Shown: positions 36,513-45,760 of the stretch, in pieces
Numbering within the stretch: position 1 is the stretch's first letter
How the letters are laid out: each line of letters opens with the position of its first letter
Assembly (NCBI RefSeq): GCF_051486985.1
Contig: NZ_JAHVDV010000025.1
Span: 19,700 to 83,699 of the forward strand
Direction: 5' to 3'
From: CBFFRJ01 sp051486985
GTDB taxonomy: Bacteria; Pseudomonadota; Gammaproteobacteria; Enterobacterales; Enterobacteriaceae
Length of the DNA: 64,000 nt
Notes under the pieces: model-generated
What the model saw: the letters and a program-made list of their open reading frames with translations, nothing else
What the model was told of the DNA's origin: nothing
The model's database searches: none
Program-made: the position numbers and the translations under genes

Positions 36513-38942
36513 TCAGGAATACTTTTTTGTACGCCGGGTCGGCGCCGTATTCGCAGGATCGTCAGGCCAGACGTGCTTCGGATAGCGCCCCTTCATCTCC
36601 TTTTGCACCTCGCGATACGCCCCCTGCCAGAATGCCGCCAGGTCGCGGGTAATTTGCAGCGGCCGCTGGGCTGGCGACAACAGCTCAAGCACCAGCGCGA
36701 TTCGCCCTCCCGCAAGTGAAGGCGTTGTGGCCTCGCCAAACATCTCCTGCATACGTACCGCCAGTGCCGGAGGATTATCCTCATGATATCGAATAGCAAT
36801 CCGGCTTCCTGTCGGCACAGTGTAATGCGCTGGCAACGAACTCTCCAGCTGTTGCCGTAAAGGCCAGGGCAGCCAGGCGAGTAACGCGCCATGAAGGTCC
36901 AGCGCCTTAAGGGCACGCAGTGAATGCACGCCATCCATATGCGGCAGCAACCAGCTCTCAAGGTTAGCCAGTAATGAGGCATCATCGACCGCTGGCCACG
37001 CAACTTCAGGCAGCCATTTTGCTGCGCAATGTAACCGCAGCCGCAGTTGAGTTGCTTCTGGTGTCCAGTTAAGGACATCCAGCCCCTTCTCACGAATGCC
37101 GTTAAGCATTGCCTGGTGCAGCACCTTTTCTGACGGTTTCGAGAGCGGTTGCACCTTGACCGTAAGCTGACCAATCTGGCTACGGCGCAAGGCTTTTAAT
37201 GTTCCCTGCGCATCATCCCACTCCACCGTATCGGCGTGCTGCAAAATGGCCGGACACGCGGCGACCAGCGCATCAATATCCAGCGGCAACGCCAGCAATA
37301 TACGGGCATCGGGGGAGTGACTTCCCTGCAAAAGCAGTGGTGCCAGCAGCCATTCATGGCGGTTAAGCGCATCATCAGCATCGAGCATAGCGCCCATGCC
37401 GTTTGCCAGCTGGTAGCGTCCGTCCAGCCCGCGTCGCCGCGCAATCCGGTCAGCAAACGCGCGCGCCAGTAAAGGGGCCAGTAGGCTACTGTCCGCCTCG
37501 CCATCGGTGGCCTTCAGGCGGCGGGTCAACTGACGGGCACGCTGCTGCCACTGCGGTTGATGCCGGGCAAATGCCGCACTCAAATCCCTGTTTGCGCTGC
37601 GTGGAGGTTCTTCAAGGATGGCCGTCACCTTCGCCGCCGTGGCTATTTCATCGGCATTCTGAGCACTGGCCAGCATAGCGGCAAGCCGCGGATCGTTACC
37701 TGTCGCCGCCATTTTCTGCCCGAAGACAGATAAACGTTCACCGTCCAGCGCTCCCAGTTGCGTGAGCAACTTACGCGCGGCGGCAAGATGATGAGCAGGG
37801 GGCAAATCCAGCCAGCGCAGCTGGCCAGGATCCTGGCATCCCCACTGTAACAACTCCATCAGCAGGCCCGATAAATCGCGTTGCAGGATCTCTGCATCCG
37901 CCTGTGCCGCTGCCCGTTCTGCCTGCTCTTTACTGATAAGGTGTAAACAGATCCCCGGTTGTAGACGCCCGGCGCGTCCTGCGCGCTGCGTCATCGACGC
38001 CTGGCTCACGCGCTGGGTCACCAGTCTGGTCAGTCCCGTCCGGGGATCAAAACAGGCTACCCTTTCCTGAGCCGAATCCACCACCAGGCAGATCCCTTCA
38101 ATGGTCAGGCTGGTTTCCGCAATATTGGTCGCCAGTACCACTTTGCGCAGCCCGGCCGGAGCAGGCAAAATCGCTTTACGCTGTTCATTTAGCGGCAATG
38201 CGCCATACAGCGGGCAGAGCAGAACGTCGCTCCCTACTCTGCCGGAGAGCTGCTCCTGAACGCGCTCTATTTCACTCACCCCCGGTAGAAAGAGCAGTAG
38301 CGAGCCCGTCTGTGTACGCAGCAGATCCGCGACCGCGGATGCGACAGCATCGTCAAAACGCTGATGCGTATTCAGCGCCTGGTAACGACGTTCCACCGGG
38401 TACAGGCGACCTTCAGAGACAATGAGTGGCGCCTCGGGCAGCAGTGTTTTTAACCGGTTGTTATCAAGGGTGGCCGACATTACCAGCAATTTAAGGTCAT
38501 CGCGCAGACCCTGCTGGACGTCCAACAGAAGCGCCAGCGCCAGATCGGCCTGCAGGCTACGTTCATGAAATTCATCCAGGATCACCATATCAACACCGCT
38601 GAGCTCAGGATCCTGTTGGATCATGCGCGTCAGGATCCCTTCGGTGACCACCTCCAGCCGGGTCTGCGGCCCGACACAGGTTTGTGACCGCATACGATAA
38701 CCGACCGTTTCACCTGGCTGCTCATTGAGCTGCTCGGCCAGCCGCTGCGCCACGTTGCGCGCCGCCAGTCTTCGCGGTTCGAGCAGCAGAATACGCCCGC
38801 TGTTTTTGCACTGCTGCAATAACTGAAGCGGCAACCAGGTCGATTTCCCTGCGCCTGTAGGGGCGATGAGTAACACCTGCGGCGCCTGGTGTAAGGCGGT
38901 TAACAGATCGGGCAGTACGGCGGCAACCGGCAAAGAGGACAC
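36513..38942 (-). CDS. hrpB: ATP-dependent RNA helicase HrpB
   Basis: HrpB is a DEAH-family RNA helicase of unclear cellular role. The 809-residue protein shows LIAPTGAGKSTWLPLQLL (Walker A), VDMVILDEFHERSLQADLAL (DEFH in place of DEAH, as usual in this subfamily), VMSATLDNNRL (SAT motif) and the C-terminal QRAGRAGRLQPGICLHL (motif VI), followed by the HrpB-specific C-terminal domain. Start MSSLPVAAVLPDLLTALHQA is family-like. It diverges from thpR across about 140 bases. Confidence 0.96.
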   Translation of the reverse strand: MSSLPVAAVLPDLLTALHQAPQVLLIAPTGAGKSTWLPLQLLQQCKNSGRILLLEPRRLAARNVAQRLAEQLNEQPGETVGYRMRSQTCVGPQTRLEVVTEGILTRMIQQDPELSGVDMVILDEFHERSLQADLALALLLDVQQGLRDDLKLLVMSATLDNNRLKTLLPEAPLIVSEGRLYPVERRYQALNTHQRFDDAVASAVADLLRTQTGSLLLFLPGVSEIERVQEQLSGRVGSDVLLCPLYGALPLNEQRKAILPAPAGLRKVVLATNIAETSLTIEGICLVVDSAQERVACFDPRTGLTRLVTQRVSQASMTQRAGRAGRLQPGICLHLISKEQAERAAAQADAEILQRDLSGLLMELLQWGCQDPGQLRWLDLPPAHHLAAARKLLTQLGALDGERLSVFGQKMAATGNDPRLAAMLASAQNADEIATAAKVTAILEEPPRSANRDLSAAFARHQPQWQQRARQLTRRLKATDGEADSSLLAPLLARAFADRIARRRGLDGRYQLANGMGAMLDADDALNRHEWLLAPLLLQGSHSPDARILLALPLDIDALVAACPAILQHADTVEWDDAQGTLKALRRSQIGQLTVKVQPLSKPSEKVLHQAMLNGIREKGLDVLNWTPEATQLRLRLHCAAKWLPEVAWPAVDDASLLANLESWLLPHMDGVHSLRALKALDLHGALLAWLPWPLRQQLESSLPAHYTVPTGSRIAIRYHEDNPPALAVRMQEMFGEATTPSLAGGRIALVLELLSPAQRPLQITRDLAAFWQGAYREVQKEMKGRYPKHVWPDDPANTAPTRRTKKYS

Positions 38943-39083
38943 GCAAGGCTCCAGTGAAATGACGTTGAACTATAGCAGAGGCCGGCAATTGTACATGAAC
39001 TCGATGCGGTTGCAGTGCTCTGAAATTTGCGGGTTAGGGTCGGGGGCGGTAGCATCGCCGGAGATATTTACGGAGAGTCAGCT

Positions 39084-39614
39084 ATGCACGAATCGAAAAG
39101 GCTGTTTTTTGCCCTCGAACTGCCTGATGCAACGCGTCGGGACATCGTACGCTGGCGAGCAGAACATTTTGCCCAGGATGCGGGCCGACCAGTAGCCGCC
39201 GCGAATCTTCACCTGACGCTGGCCTTTCTGGGGGAAGTCAGTCACGAGAAACAACACGCGCTGGAAGCGATGGCCGGACGCATTACGCAACCTGGTTTTA
39301 CGCTGCGACTGGATGATGCCGGCCAGTGGTGGCGCTCTCGCGTGGCGTGGCTCGGGTGTCGTCAGCCTCCGCGCGGGTTGATTCAGTTAGCCGATATGCT
39401 GCGCGCGCAGGCCTCGCGCAGCGGCTGCTACCAAAGCCCAACGCCTTTCCACCCCCACATCACGCTGCTACGTGATACCCGCAATGCAATGGCGCTTCCT
39501 CCGCCGGGCTTCAACTGGTCTGTTCCGGTGAACGAGTTTGCGTTGTATGAATCGCAGTTTAGCGGTGGTCGCGTGCGTTACACCGTACTCAACCGCTGGA
39601 CGTTAAAAACATAA
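39084..39614 (+). CDS. thpR: RNA 2',3'-cyclic phosphodiesterase ThpR (LigT)
   Basis: ThpR opens 2',3'-cyclic phosphates on RNA and was first described as a 2'-5' RNA ligase. The 176-residue protein of the 2H family has both histidine motifs, NLHLTLAFLGEV and PFHPHITLLRD. I set the start at 39084 (MHESKRLFFALELP), preceded by GGAGAG; an ATG at 39027 gives an atypical Gly-rich extension. It is followed after 12 bases by sfsA, so the two form a unit. Confidence 0.94.
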   Translation: MHESKRLFFALELPDATRRDIVRWRAEHFAQDAGRPVAAANLHLTLAFLGEVSHEKQHALEAMAGRITQPGFTLRLDDAGQWWRSRVAWLGCRQPPRGLIQLADMLRAQASRSGCYQSPTPFHPHITLLRDTRNAMALPPPGFNWSVPVNEFALYESQFSGGRVRYTVLNRWTLKT

Positions 39615-39626
39615 CAAGGACCGCTC

Positions 39627-40331
39627 ATGGAGTTTTCCCCTGCCCTGAAGCCCGCCACGCTAATTCAGCGCTATAAACGTTTTCTCGCCGATGTCATCAC
39701 CCCGGATGGCGAAACGCTAACTATCCATTGCCCTAATACCGGGGCAATGACCGGCTGCGCAACGCCTGGGGATACGGTCTGGTATTCGACATCAGAAAAT
39801 ACTAAACGCAAATATCCTTACACCTGGGAATTAACTCAAACGCTTAATGGTGCCTGTATTTGTGTTAATACGCTGAGGGCAAATAGCCTGACTAAAGAAG
39901 CGATTATGCAGGATCGTCTACCTGAACTGACCGGCTATAGCGTGCTAAAAAGCGAAGTAAAATATGGCTCTGAAGCCAGCAGAATTGATTTCCTGTTACA
40001 GGCAGAGGATCGCCGCAACTGCTATATTGAAGTGAAATCAGTGACGCTCGCCGAAGAAAGGAACGGTTTTTTCCCGGATGCGGTTACCTTACGCGGTCAA
40101 AAGCACCTGCGTGAGTTAATGGGCGTAGCGGCCAACGGCGAACGTGCCGTTATCCTCTTCGCCGTTCTGCATTCAGCCGTTGAACATTTCTCCCCCGCGC
40201 GCCATATTGATGAGCAATACGCACGATTATTAAATGACGCACACCGTCAGGGCGTAGAAATTCTGGCTTATAAAGCGGAACTTTCTGCTAAAAATATGAC
40301 TCTGAGATTTCCGCTCCCCTTCGCGTTATGA
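39627..40331 (+). CDS. sfsA: DNA-binding protein / sugar fermentation stimulation protein SfsA
   Basis: SfsA was found as a factor that restores maltose use in cya/crp mutants when overproduced and has an OB-fold plus a nuclease-like domain; its true role is unclear. The 234-residue protein has EFSPALKPATLIQRYKRFLA at the start (OB-fold) and SRIDFLLQAEDRRNCYIEVK (the nuclease-like acidic motif). Length equals E. coli. In E. coli sfsA precedes dksA, as here; the 173-base gap to dksA contains the dksA promoter region. Confidence 0.95.
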   Translation: MEFSPALKPATLIQRYKRFLADVITPDGETLTIHCPNTGAMTGCATPGDTVWYSTSENTKRKYPYTWELTQTLNGACICVNTLRANSLTKEAIMQDRLPELTGYSVLKSEVKYGSEASRIDFLLQAEDRRNCYIEVKSVTLAEERNGFFPDAVTLRGQKHLRELMGVAANGERAVILFAVLHSAVEHFSPARHIDEQYARLLNDAHRQGVEILAYKAELSAKNMTLRFPLPFAL

Positions 40332-40504
40332 AGGAAAACAATGATTATTTAGTGTTCTGGTCGCGTGCGCAAATACGCTTTTCTTCACAGGCTTGTCAAG
40401 TGTTACGTTTAGATATTTGCCATCCTGAAAAGCATCTGCTATTTATAGCGGCCTGATTTTCCCCCGAACACGGGGATCGATAGTGCGTGTTAAGGAGAAG
40501 CAAC

Positions 40505-40960
40505 ATGCAAGAAGGGCAAAACCGTAAAACATCGTCCCTGAGTATTCTCGCCATCGCTGGGGTGGAGCCGTATCAAGAGAAACCGGGCGAAGAGTATATG
40601 AACGAAGCCCAGCTGGCGCACTTCAAGCGTATTCTTGAAGCGTGGCGTAATCAACTTAGGGATGAAGTCGATCGCACCGTCACCCATATGCAGGATGAAG
40701 CGGCAAACTTCCCGGACCCGGTAGACCGCGCGGCCCAGGAAGAAGAGTTTAGCCTCGAACTGCGTAACCGTGACCGCGAGCGTAAACTGATTAAAAAGAT
40801 CGAAAAAACGCTGAAAAAAGTGGAAGACGAAGACTTCGGCTTCTGCGAATCCTGCGGCGTAGAGATTGGCATTCGTCGCCTGGAAGCGCGTCCAACAGCC
40901 GACCTCTGCATCGACTGTAAAACCCTGGCTGAAATCCGCGAAAAACAGATGGCGGGTTAA
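40505..40960 (+). CDS. dksA: RNA polymerase-binding transcription factor DksA
   Basis: DksA binds the RNA polymerase secondary channel and, with ppGpp, adjusts rRNA, ribosomal-protein and amino-acid promoters in the stringent response. The 151-residue protein begins MQEGQNRKTSSLSILAIAGV; the coiled coil has the conserved tip DPVDRAAQEEE, and a four-cysteine zinc site is visible in FCESCG and LCIDC. Phe stands where E. coli has Tyr just before the first zinc cysteine. The start at 40505 follows AAGGAG; an ATG at 40487 was rejected. Confidence 0.97.
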   Translation: MQEGQNRKTSSLSILAIAGVEPYQEKPGEEYMNEAQLAHFKRILEAWRNQLRDEVDRTVTHMQDEAANFPDPVDRAAQEEEFSLELRNRDRERKLIKKIEKTLKKVEDEDFGFCESCGVEIGIRRLEARPTADLCIDCKTLAEIREKQMAG

Positions 40961-40967
40961 GTTTTCT

Positions 40968-40988
40968 GATGACCGACAGCCGGTCATC
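40968..40988 (+). terminator. Possible weak terminator after dksA
   Basis: GATGACCG and CGGTCATC form an 8-bp stem with a 5-base loop seven bases past the dksA stop. The following sequence (TCTCTGTTGG) is only partly T-rich, so termination would be weak and gluQ could be partly read from dksA. Confidence 0.5.
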
Positions 40989-41086
40989 TCTCTGTTGGCG
41001 CAGCGCTGTTCCCGGCCTGCGCCTTCACTTCAGGCTGTGCTATAGTCGGGACAATTTTTCCGCTATCGATGCTTTTCGCTTTCACC

Positions 41087-41983
41087 ATGTCTGAACCTCG
41101 CTATACAGGACGCTTTGCGCCATCACCCTCTGGTGAACTTCATTTCGGCTCCCTTATTGCCGCCCTCGGCAGCTATCTGCAGGCTCGCGCCAACCACGGC
41201 GTATGGCGGGTTCGCATTGAAGATATCGACCCGCCACGCGAAGTCCCCGGCGCTGCAGATACTATTTTGCGCCAGCTTACCCACTATGGTCTGCACTGGG
41301 ATGGCGAGGTGCTCTGGCAATCACAGCGTCACGAGGCATACCGCGAAGCGCTCGCCTGGCTTAAGGCGCAAAACCTGAGCTATTACTGCACCTGTACCCG
41401 TGCGCGCATCCAGCGTGTGGGGGGATTTTACGATGGACATTGCCGCACGCTGAATCAGGGCCCGGACCATGCCGCCGTCCGCCTGTTGCAACACCATCCG
41501 GTGACCCATTTTCATGACAAGCTGCGCGGCGATATTCATGTCGATCCGCATCTGGCCCGTGAAGATTTTATTATCCACCGCCGGGATGGTCTGTTTGCCT
41601 ACAACCTCGCCGTCGTGGTCGATGACCACTTTCAGGGGGTAACGGAGATCGTGCGCGGTGCGGATTTAATTGACCCTACGGTAAGGCAGCTTTCGCTTTA
41701 TCAGCACTTTGCCTGGCCTGCTCCCGGTTACATTCATCTACCGCTGGCGTTAAATGCACAAGGGGACAAGCTCTCCAAGCAAAACCATGCGCCCGCCTTG
41801 CCTGGCGGCGATCCGCGCCCCATAATAATCAGGGCGTTACAATTCTTAAACCAGAACGCAACAGAAGAATGGCAGGACCTCAGCATCGAGGATTTACTCT
41901 CTCGCGCAGTCGCAAACTGGACGCTTTCCCGGGTGCCAGATGCAGTGGATGTGAATACATCATTCTCAAACGCTTCGCGCTGA
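41087..41983 (+). CDS. gluQ: Glutamyl-Q tRNA(Asp) synthetase GluQ
   Basis: GluQ attaches glutamate to queuosine in the anticodon of tRNA(Asp). It looks like the catalytic half of glutamyl-tRNA synthetase without an anticodon-binding domain. The 298-residue form begins MSEPRYTGRFAPSPSGELHF; HIGH-like GELHFGS, zinc ligands in YYCTCTRARI and YDGHC, and the KMSKS-like DKLSKQNH are present. An alternative in-frame ATG at 41069 adds MLFAFT; neither has a clear Shine-Dalgarno, so the start is uncertain. A TATAGT at 41041-41046 may be a -10 box. pcnB follows after 54 bases, the usual dksA-gluQ-pcnB order. Confidence 0.93.
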   Translation: MSEPRYTGRFAPSPSGELHFGSLIAALGSYLQARANHGVWRVRIEDIDPPREVPGAADTILRQLTHYGLHWDGEVLWQSQRHEAYREALAWLKAQNLSYYCTCTRARIQRVGGFYDGHCRTLNQGPDHAAVRLLQHHPVTHFHDKLRGDIHVDPHLAREDFIIHRRDGLFAYNLAVVVDDHFQGVTEIVRGADLIDPTVRQLSLYQHFAWPAPGYIHLPLALNAQGDKLSKQNHAPALPGGDPRPIIIRALQFLNQNATEEWQDLSIEDLLSRAVANWTLSRVPDAVDVNTSFSNASR

Positions 41984-42037
41984 GCTATGATTAGCCGCTA
42001 TTTTTTTGTCCTGACGTTTGACACTACGAGGTGCACT

Positions 42038-43432
42038 ATTTTTACCCGAGTCGCTAATTTTTGCCGTAAGGTGCTTAGCCGCGAAGAAAGCATGGTCGTT
42101 GAGGCTACTGTACAACCTCAGATGACGGTTATTCCGCGTGAGCAGCACGCTATCTCCCGCAAAGATATCAGTGAAAACGCGCTCAAAGTGCTCTATCGGC
42201 TGAACAAAGCGGGTTACGATGCCTACCTTGTGGGTGGCGGGGTGCGTGACTTGCTCCTGGGCAAGAAACCGAAAGATTTTGATGTCACCACCAGCGCTAC
42301 GCCGGATCAGGTACGTAAGCTGTTCCGCAACTGCCGCCTGGTTGGCCGCCGTTTCCGCCTGGCTCACGTGATGTTTGGCCCGGAAATCATCGAAGTCGCC
42401 ACCTTCCGTGGCCATCATGAAGAGGCCGCATCTGACCGCACCACGTCACAGCGCGGGCAAAACGGTATGCTGTTGCGTGACAACATCTTTGGTTCCATTG
42501 AAGAAGATGCGCAGCGCCGCGACTTCACCATCAATAGCCTTTATTACAGCGTTGCCGATTTTACCGTCCGCGATTATGTCGGCGGCATGCGTGACCTGGA
42601 AGATGGCGTTATTCGTCTGATTGGCAACCCGGAGACCCGCTATCGGGAAGATCCGGTGCGCATGCTGCGTGCTGTTCGCTTTGCGGCCAAACTGGGTATG
42701 AGCATCAGCGCGGAAACAGCTGAACCCATTCCACGGCTGGCAACGCTGATCAACGACGTGCCGCCTGCGCGTCTGTTCGAAGAGGCACTTAAGCTGCTGC
42801 AAGCTGGTTATGGCTTCGACACCTACACGTTGCTACGCGAATACAATCTATTCCAGCCTCTTTTCCCGACCCTCTGCCGCTACTTCACTGAAAACGGTGA
42901 CAGCGCGATGGAGCGTATCATCGCGCAGGTGCTTAAAAATACCGACACCCGCATTCACAATGATATGCGCGTTAATCCGGCCTTCCTGTTCGCCGCTATG
43001 TTCTGGTACCCCTTACTGGAAACTGCCCAGCGTATCGCGCAGGAGAGTGGACTGGCCTATTACGATGCCTTTGCGCTGGCCATGAATGATGTTCTCGATG
43101 AGGCCTGCCGTACGCTGGCTATTCCTAAGCGCATCACGACGCTTGTGCGTGATATCTGGCAGCTACAGTTACGCATGTCCCGTCGCCAGGGTAAACGTGC
43201 CTGGAAACTGATGGAACATCCTAAATTCCGGGCCGCTTACGATCTGCTCGCGCTCAGGGCCGAAATTGAGCGCAACGCTGAGCTACAGCGTCTGGCGAAA
43301 TGGTGGGGCGAATTTCAGGTTTCCGCGCCACCGGATCAAAAAGAGATGCTCGACGATCTGGGTGATGAGCCCGCCGCGCGTCGTCGCCACCGTAGGCCGC
43401 GTAAGCGCGCGCCACGGCGCGAAAGCGCATAA
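42038..43432 (+). CDS. pcnB: Poly(A) polymerase I PcnB, probable AUU start
   Basis: PcnB adds poly(A) tails that promote RNA decay and controls ColE1-type plasmid copy number through RNA I. The protein (464 residues) has VGGGVRDLLLGKKPKDFDVT, the nucleotidyltransferase signature with both aspartates, RRDFTINSLYY, the tRNA-nucleotidyltransferase-like RNA-binding region, and a very basic tail (RRRHRRPRKRAPRRE). Homology to E. coli begins FTRVANFCRKVLSREES, and the codon before it is ATT at 42038-42040 with GAGGTG six bases upstream. E. coli pcnB is known to start with AUU, so I set the start there. In-frame ATGs at 41987 (no matching upstream homology) and inside SMVVEATVQP are less likely. Confidence 0.92.
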   Translation: MFTRVANFCRKVLSREESMVVEATVQPQMTVIPREQHAISRKDISENALKVLYRLNKAGYDAYLVGGGVRDLLLGKKPKDFDVTTSATPDQVRKLFRNCRLVGRRFRLAHVMFGPEIIEVATFRGHHEEAASDRTTSQRGQNGMLLRDNIFGSIEEDAQRRDFTINSLYYSVADFTVRDYVGGMRDLEDGVIRLIGNPETRYREDPVRMLRAVRFAAKLGMSISAETAEPIPRLATLINDVPPARLFEEALKLLQAGYGFDTYTLLREYNLFQPLFPTLCRYFTENGDSAMERIIAQVLKNTDTRIHNDMRVNPAFLFAAMFWYPLLETAQRIAQESGLAYYDAFALAMNDVLDEACRTLAIPKRITTLVRDIWQLQLRMSRRQGKRAWKLMEHPKFRAAYDLLALRAEIERNAELQRLAKWWGEFQVSAPPDQKEMLDDLGDEPAARRRHRRPRKRAPRRESA

Positions 43433-43444
43433 TTCGTTTGATCT

Positions 43445-43469
43445 TCAGGCCTGCCATGAGCAGGCCTGA
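43445..43469. repeat. 10-bp stem hairpin between pcnB and folK
   Basis: TCAGGCCTGC (43445-43454) pairs with GCAGGCCTGA (43460-43469) around CATGA. No T run follows. The core AGGCCTGATGC is shared with the hairpin after hemL, suggesting both are REP-like. It lies 31 bases before the folK start. Confidence 0.65.
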
Positions 43470-43499
43470 TGCTTTACCGTGTCTGCATCAGGAGCCGAA

Positions 43500-43985
43500 A
43501 TGTCCCCAACGCTTTGCTATATTGCCATCGGTAGTAATCTTGCCTCTCCCCTGCAACAGGTTAATGCTGCGCTTTCAGCACTGGGTGATATTCCCCAAAG
43601 CCGGGTGGTTGCTGTTTCCTCATTTTATCGCACCCCGCCACTCGGCCCGCAGGATCAGCCGGACTATCTTAATGCCGCCGTGGCCCTTGAGACGCAGCTG
43701 CCACCGGACGCGTTACTGGATAACACGCAGCGCATTGAGTTACAGCAAGGGCGTGAGCGTAAAGCCGAACGCTGGGGGCCACGAACCCTGGATTTAGATA
43801 TCATGTTATTTGGCGATGAGAGTATTCAGACCCCACGCCTGACGGTGCCTCACTACGACATGTTCAACCGCGGTTTCATGCTCTGGCCGCTGTTTGAAAT
43901 CGCCCCCGCCCTTCGCTTTCCTGATGGCACCCTGCTCACTGAACGCCTCACGCAATGCGGTGCAGATAAACCCGCCTTATGGTAA
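43500..43985 (+). CDS. folK: 6-hydroxymethyl-7,8-dihydropterin pyrophosphokinase FolK
   Basis: FolK transfers pyrophosphate from ATP to hydroxymethyl-dihydropterin in folate synthesis. The 161-residue protein has the HPPK core: YIAIGSNLASPLQQVNAALS at the start, SSFYRTPPLGPQDQPDYLNA, and the signature RKAERWGPRTLDLDIMLF with the magnesium-binding DLDID-type aspartates. I chose the start at 43500 (MSPTLCYIAIG), preceded by AGGAG, over an ATG at 43479. Its partner pcnB lies upstream, separated by a hairpin. Confidence 0.95.
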   Translation: MSPTLCYIAIGSNLASPLQQVNAALSALGDIPQSRVVAVSSFYRTPPLGPQDQPDYLNAAVALETQLPPDALLDNTQRIELQQGRERKAERWGPRTLDLDIMLFGDESIQTPRLTVPHYDMFNRGFMLWPLFEIAPALRFPDGTLLTERLTQCGADKPALW

Positions 43986-44102
43986 AACCCTTTTCTGTCG
44001 CCGTAGTTGTGATCGCAGTTGAACGATTGCCTAAAATCATTGTTCACCTGAATCATACTGCTAGAATGCGCCAGGATTCGTTTTTAGCCATCAGGAAACG
44101 TT

Positions 44103-44897
44103 ATGAAACCAACCACCCTTTCCCTGCTGCTTAAATGCAAAAAGGAAAAAAAACGCTTCGCCACTATCACTGCCTACGACTACAGCTTTGCAAAGCTGTT
44201 TGCTGAAGAGGGCATCAACGTGATGCTGGTTGGCGATTCGTTAGGGATGACGGTCCAGGGTCATGATTCCACCCTGCCCGTGACGGTAGACGACATCGCC
44301 TATCATACCCGTGCGGTTCGCCGTGGTGCCCCTTATTGCCTGCTGCTCGCCGATCTGCCATTTATGGCTTATGCCACACCAGAACAGGCCTTTGCGCATT
44401 CGGCTACCGTCATGCGCGCCGGGGCCAACATGGTCAAAATCGAAGGGGGACGCTGGTTAGCCCAGACGGTGAAAATGCTCACTGAACGCGCCGTACCGGT
44501 GTGCGGGCATCTTGGCTTAACGCCCCAGTCCGTGAATATTTTCGGTGGCTACAAAGTTCAGGGTCGCAGCGAGGATGCCGCGCAAACGCTGCTGGATGAT
44601 GCACTGGCGCTTGAGGCTGCAGGCGCACAGCTGCTGGTGCTGGAATGCGTCCCGGTAGAACTGGCTAAACGCGTGACTGAGGCGCTGACCATCCCGGTTA
44701 TCGGTATTGGTGCCGGTAACGTGACCGACGGACAAATTCTGGTGATGCACGATGCCTTTGGTATCACCGGTGGACACATTCCCAAATTTGCCAAAAACTT
44801 CCTCACCGAGGCGGGTAACCTGCGCGCGGCCGTGCGTCAATATGTTGCTGACGTCGAGTCCGGCGCTTATCCGGGCGAAGAACACAGTTTCCATTAA
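44103..44897 (+). CDS. panB: 3-methyl-2-oxobutanoate hydroxymethyltransferase PanB
   Basis: PanB adds a hydroxymethyl group from methylenetetrahydrofolate to ketoisovalerate, the first committed step of pantothenate synthesis. The 264-residue protein is an alpha/beta barrel; conserved parts include TITAYDYSFAKLFAEEGINV, MLVGDSLGMTVQGHDSTLPV and GIGAGNVTDGQILVMHDAFG with metal- and substrate-binding residues. Length matches E. coli. It is followed by panC after 11 bases. Confidence 0.97.
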   Translation: MKPTTLSLLLKCKKEKKRFATITAYDYSFAKLFAEEGINVMLVGDSLGMTVQGHDSTLPVTVDDIAYHTRAVRRGAPYCLLLADLPFMAYATPEQAFAHSATVMRAGANMVKIEGGRWLAQTVKMLTERAVPVCGHLGLTPQSVNIFGGYKVQGRSEDAAQTLLDDALALEAAGAQLLVLECVPVELAKRVTEALTIPVIGIGAGNVTDGQILVMHDAFGITGGHIPKFAKNFLTEAGNLRAAVRQYVADVESGAYPGEEHSFH

Positions 44898-44908
44898 GGA
44901 GTATCGTC

Positions 44909-45760
44909 GTGTTGATTATCGAAACGCTACCGCTGCTACGCCAGCATATCCGTCGCCTGCGTCAGGAAGGCAAACGCATCGCCCTGGTGCCAACCATGGG
45001 CAACCTGCATGACGGCCATATGACGCTCGTGGATGAAGCGAAAGCGCGCGCAGACGTCGTGGTGGTCACTATTTTCGTTAACCCGATGCAGTTCGATCGT
45101 GCGGACGATCTGGCGCGCTACCCGCGTACGCTGCAGGAAGATTGTGAAAAACTGAATAAACGCAAGGTGGATTTCGTCTTTGCCCCCGCCCCTGCGGATA
45201 TTTATCCGGCCGGTACCGAGACGCAGACCTATGTCGATGTCCCTGGCATTTCGACCATGCTTGAAGGGGCCAGCCGTCCCGGTCATTTCCGTGGTGTATC
45301 CACTATTGTCAGTAAGCTGTTCAACCTGATTCAGCCGGATGTGGCCTGCTTCGGACAAAAAGATTATCAACAGTTAAAACTCATCAGCAAAATGGTTGCC
45401 GATATGGGTTATGACATTGAGATAGTCGGCGTACCCACAGTGCGGGCAAAAGATGGCCTGGCATTGAGTTCGCGTAATGGCTATCTGACCGCCGAACAGC
45501 GCAAAATCGCCCCTGGTCTGAGTAAGACCATGAATGAGATGGCCGATAAAATACGTGCCGGCGAACGCAATGTTGATGAGGTAATCGCCCTGGCCGGGCA
45601 GGCGCTGAACGACAAGGGTTTTCGTGCCGATGATATTCAGATTCGCGATGCCGACACCCTGATGGCTTTAACCGGAAGCAGCAAACGCGCCGTGATTTTG
45701 ATGGCCGCATGGCTCGGCGAGGCCCGTTTAATCGACAATACCCTGGTTGATTTGGCGTAG
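44909..45760 (+). CDS. panC: Pantothenate synthetase PanC
   Basis: PanC joins pantoate and beta-alanine using ATP. The 283-residue protein is of the nucleotidyltransferase fold: VPTMGNLHDGHMTLVDEA has the HIGH-like motif and GLALSSRNGYL the KMSKS-like region. The start is GTG at 44909 followed by TTG, preceded by AAGGAG, the same unusual start I recall in E. coli. The panD gene for beta-alanine synthesis follows after 135 bases; E. coli K-12 has the unrelated yadD in that gap, and it is absent here. Confidence 0.96.
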   Translation: MLIIETLPLLRQHIRRLRQEGKRIALVPTMGNLHDGHMTLVDEAKARADVVVVTIFVNPMQFDRADDLARYPRTLQEDCEKLNKRKVDFVFAPAPADIYPAGTETQTYVDVPGISTMLEGASRPGHFRGVSTIVSKLFNLIQPDVACFGQKDYQQLKLISKMVADMGYDIEIVGVPTVRAKDGLALSSRNGYLTAEQRKIAPGLSKTMNEMADKIRAGERNVDEVIALAGQALNDKGFRADDIQIRDADTLMALTGSSKRAVILMAAWLGEARLIDNTLVDLA

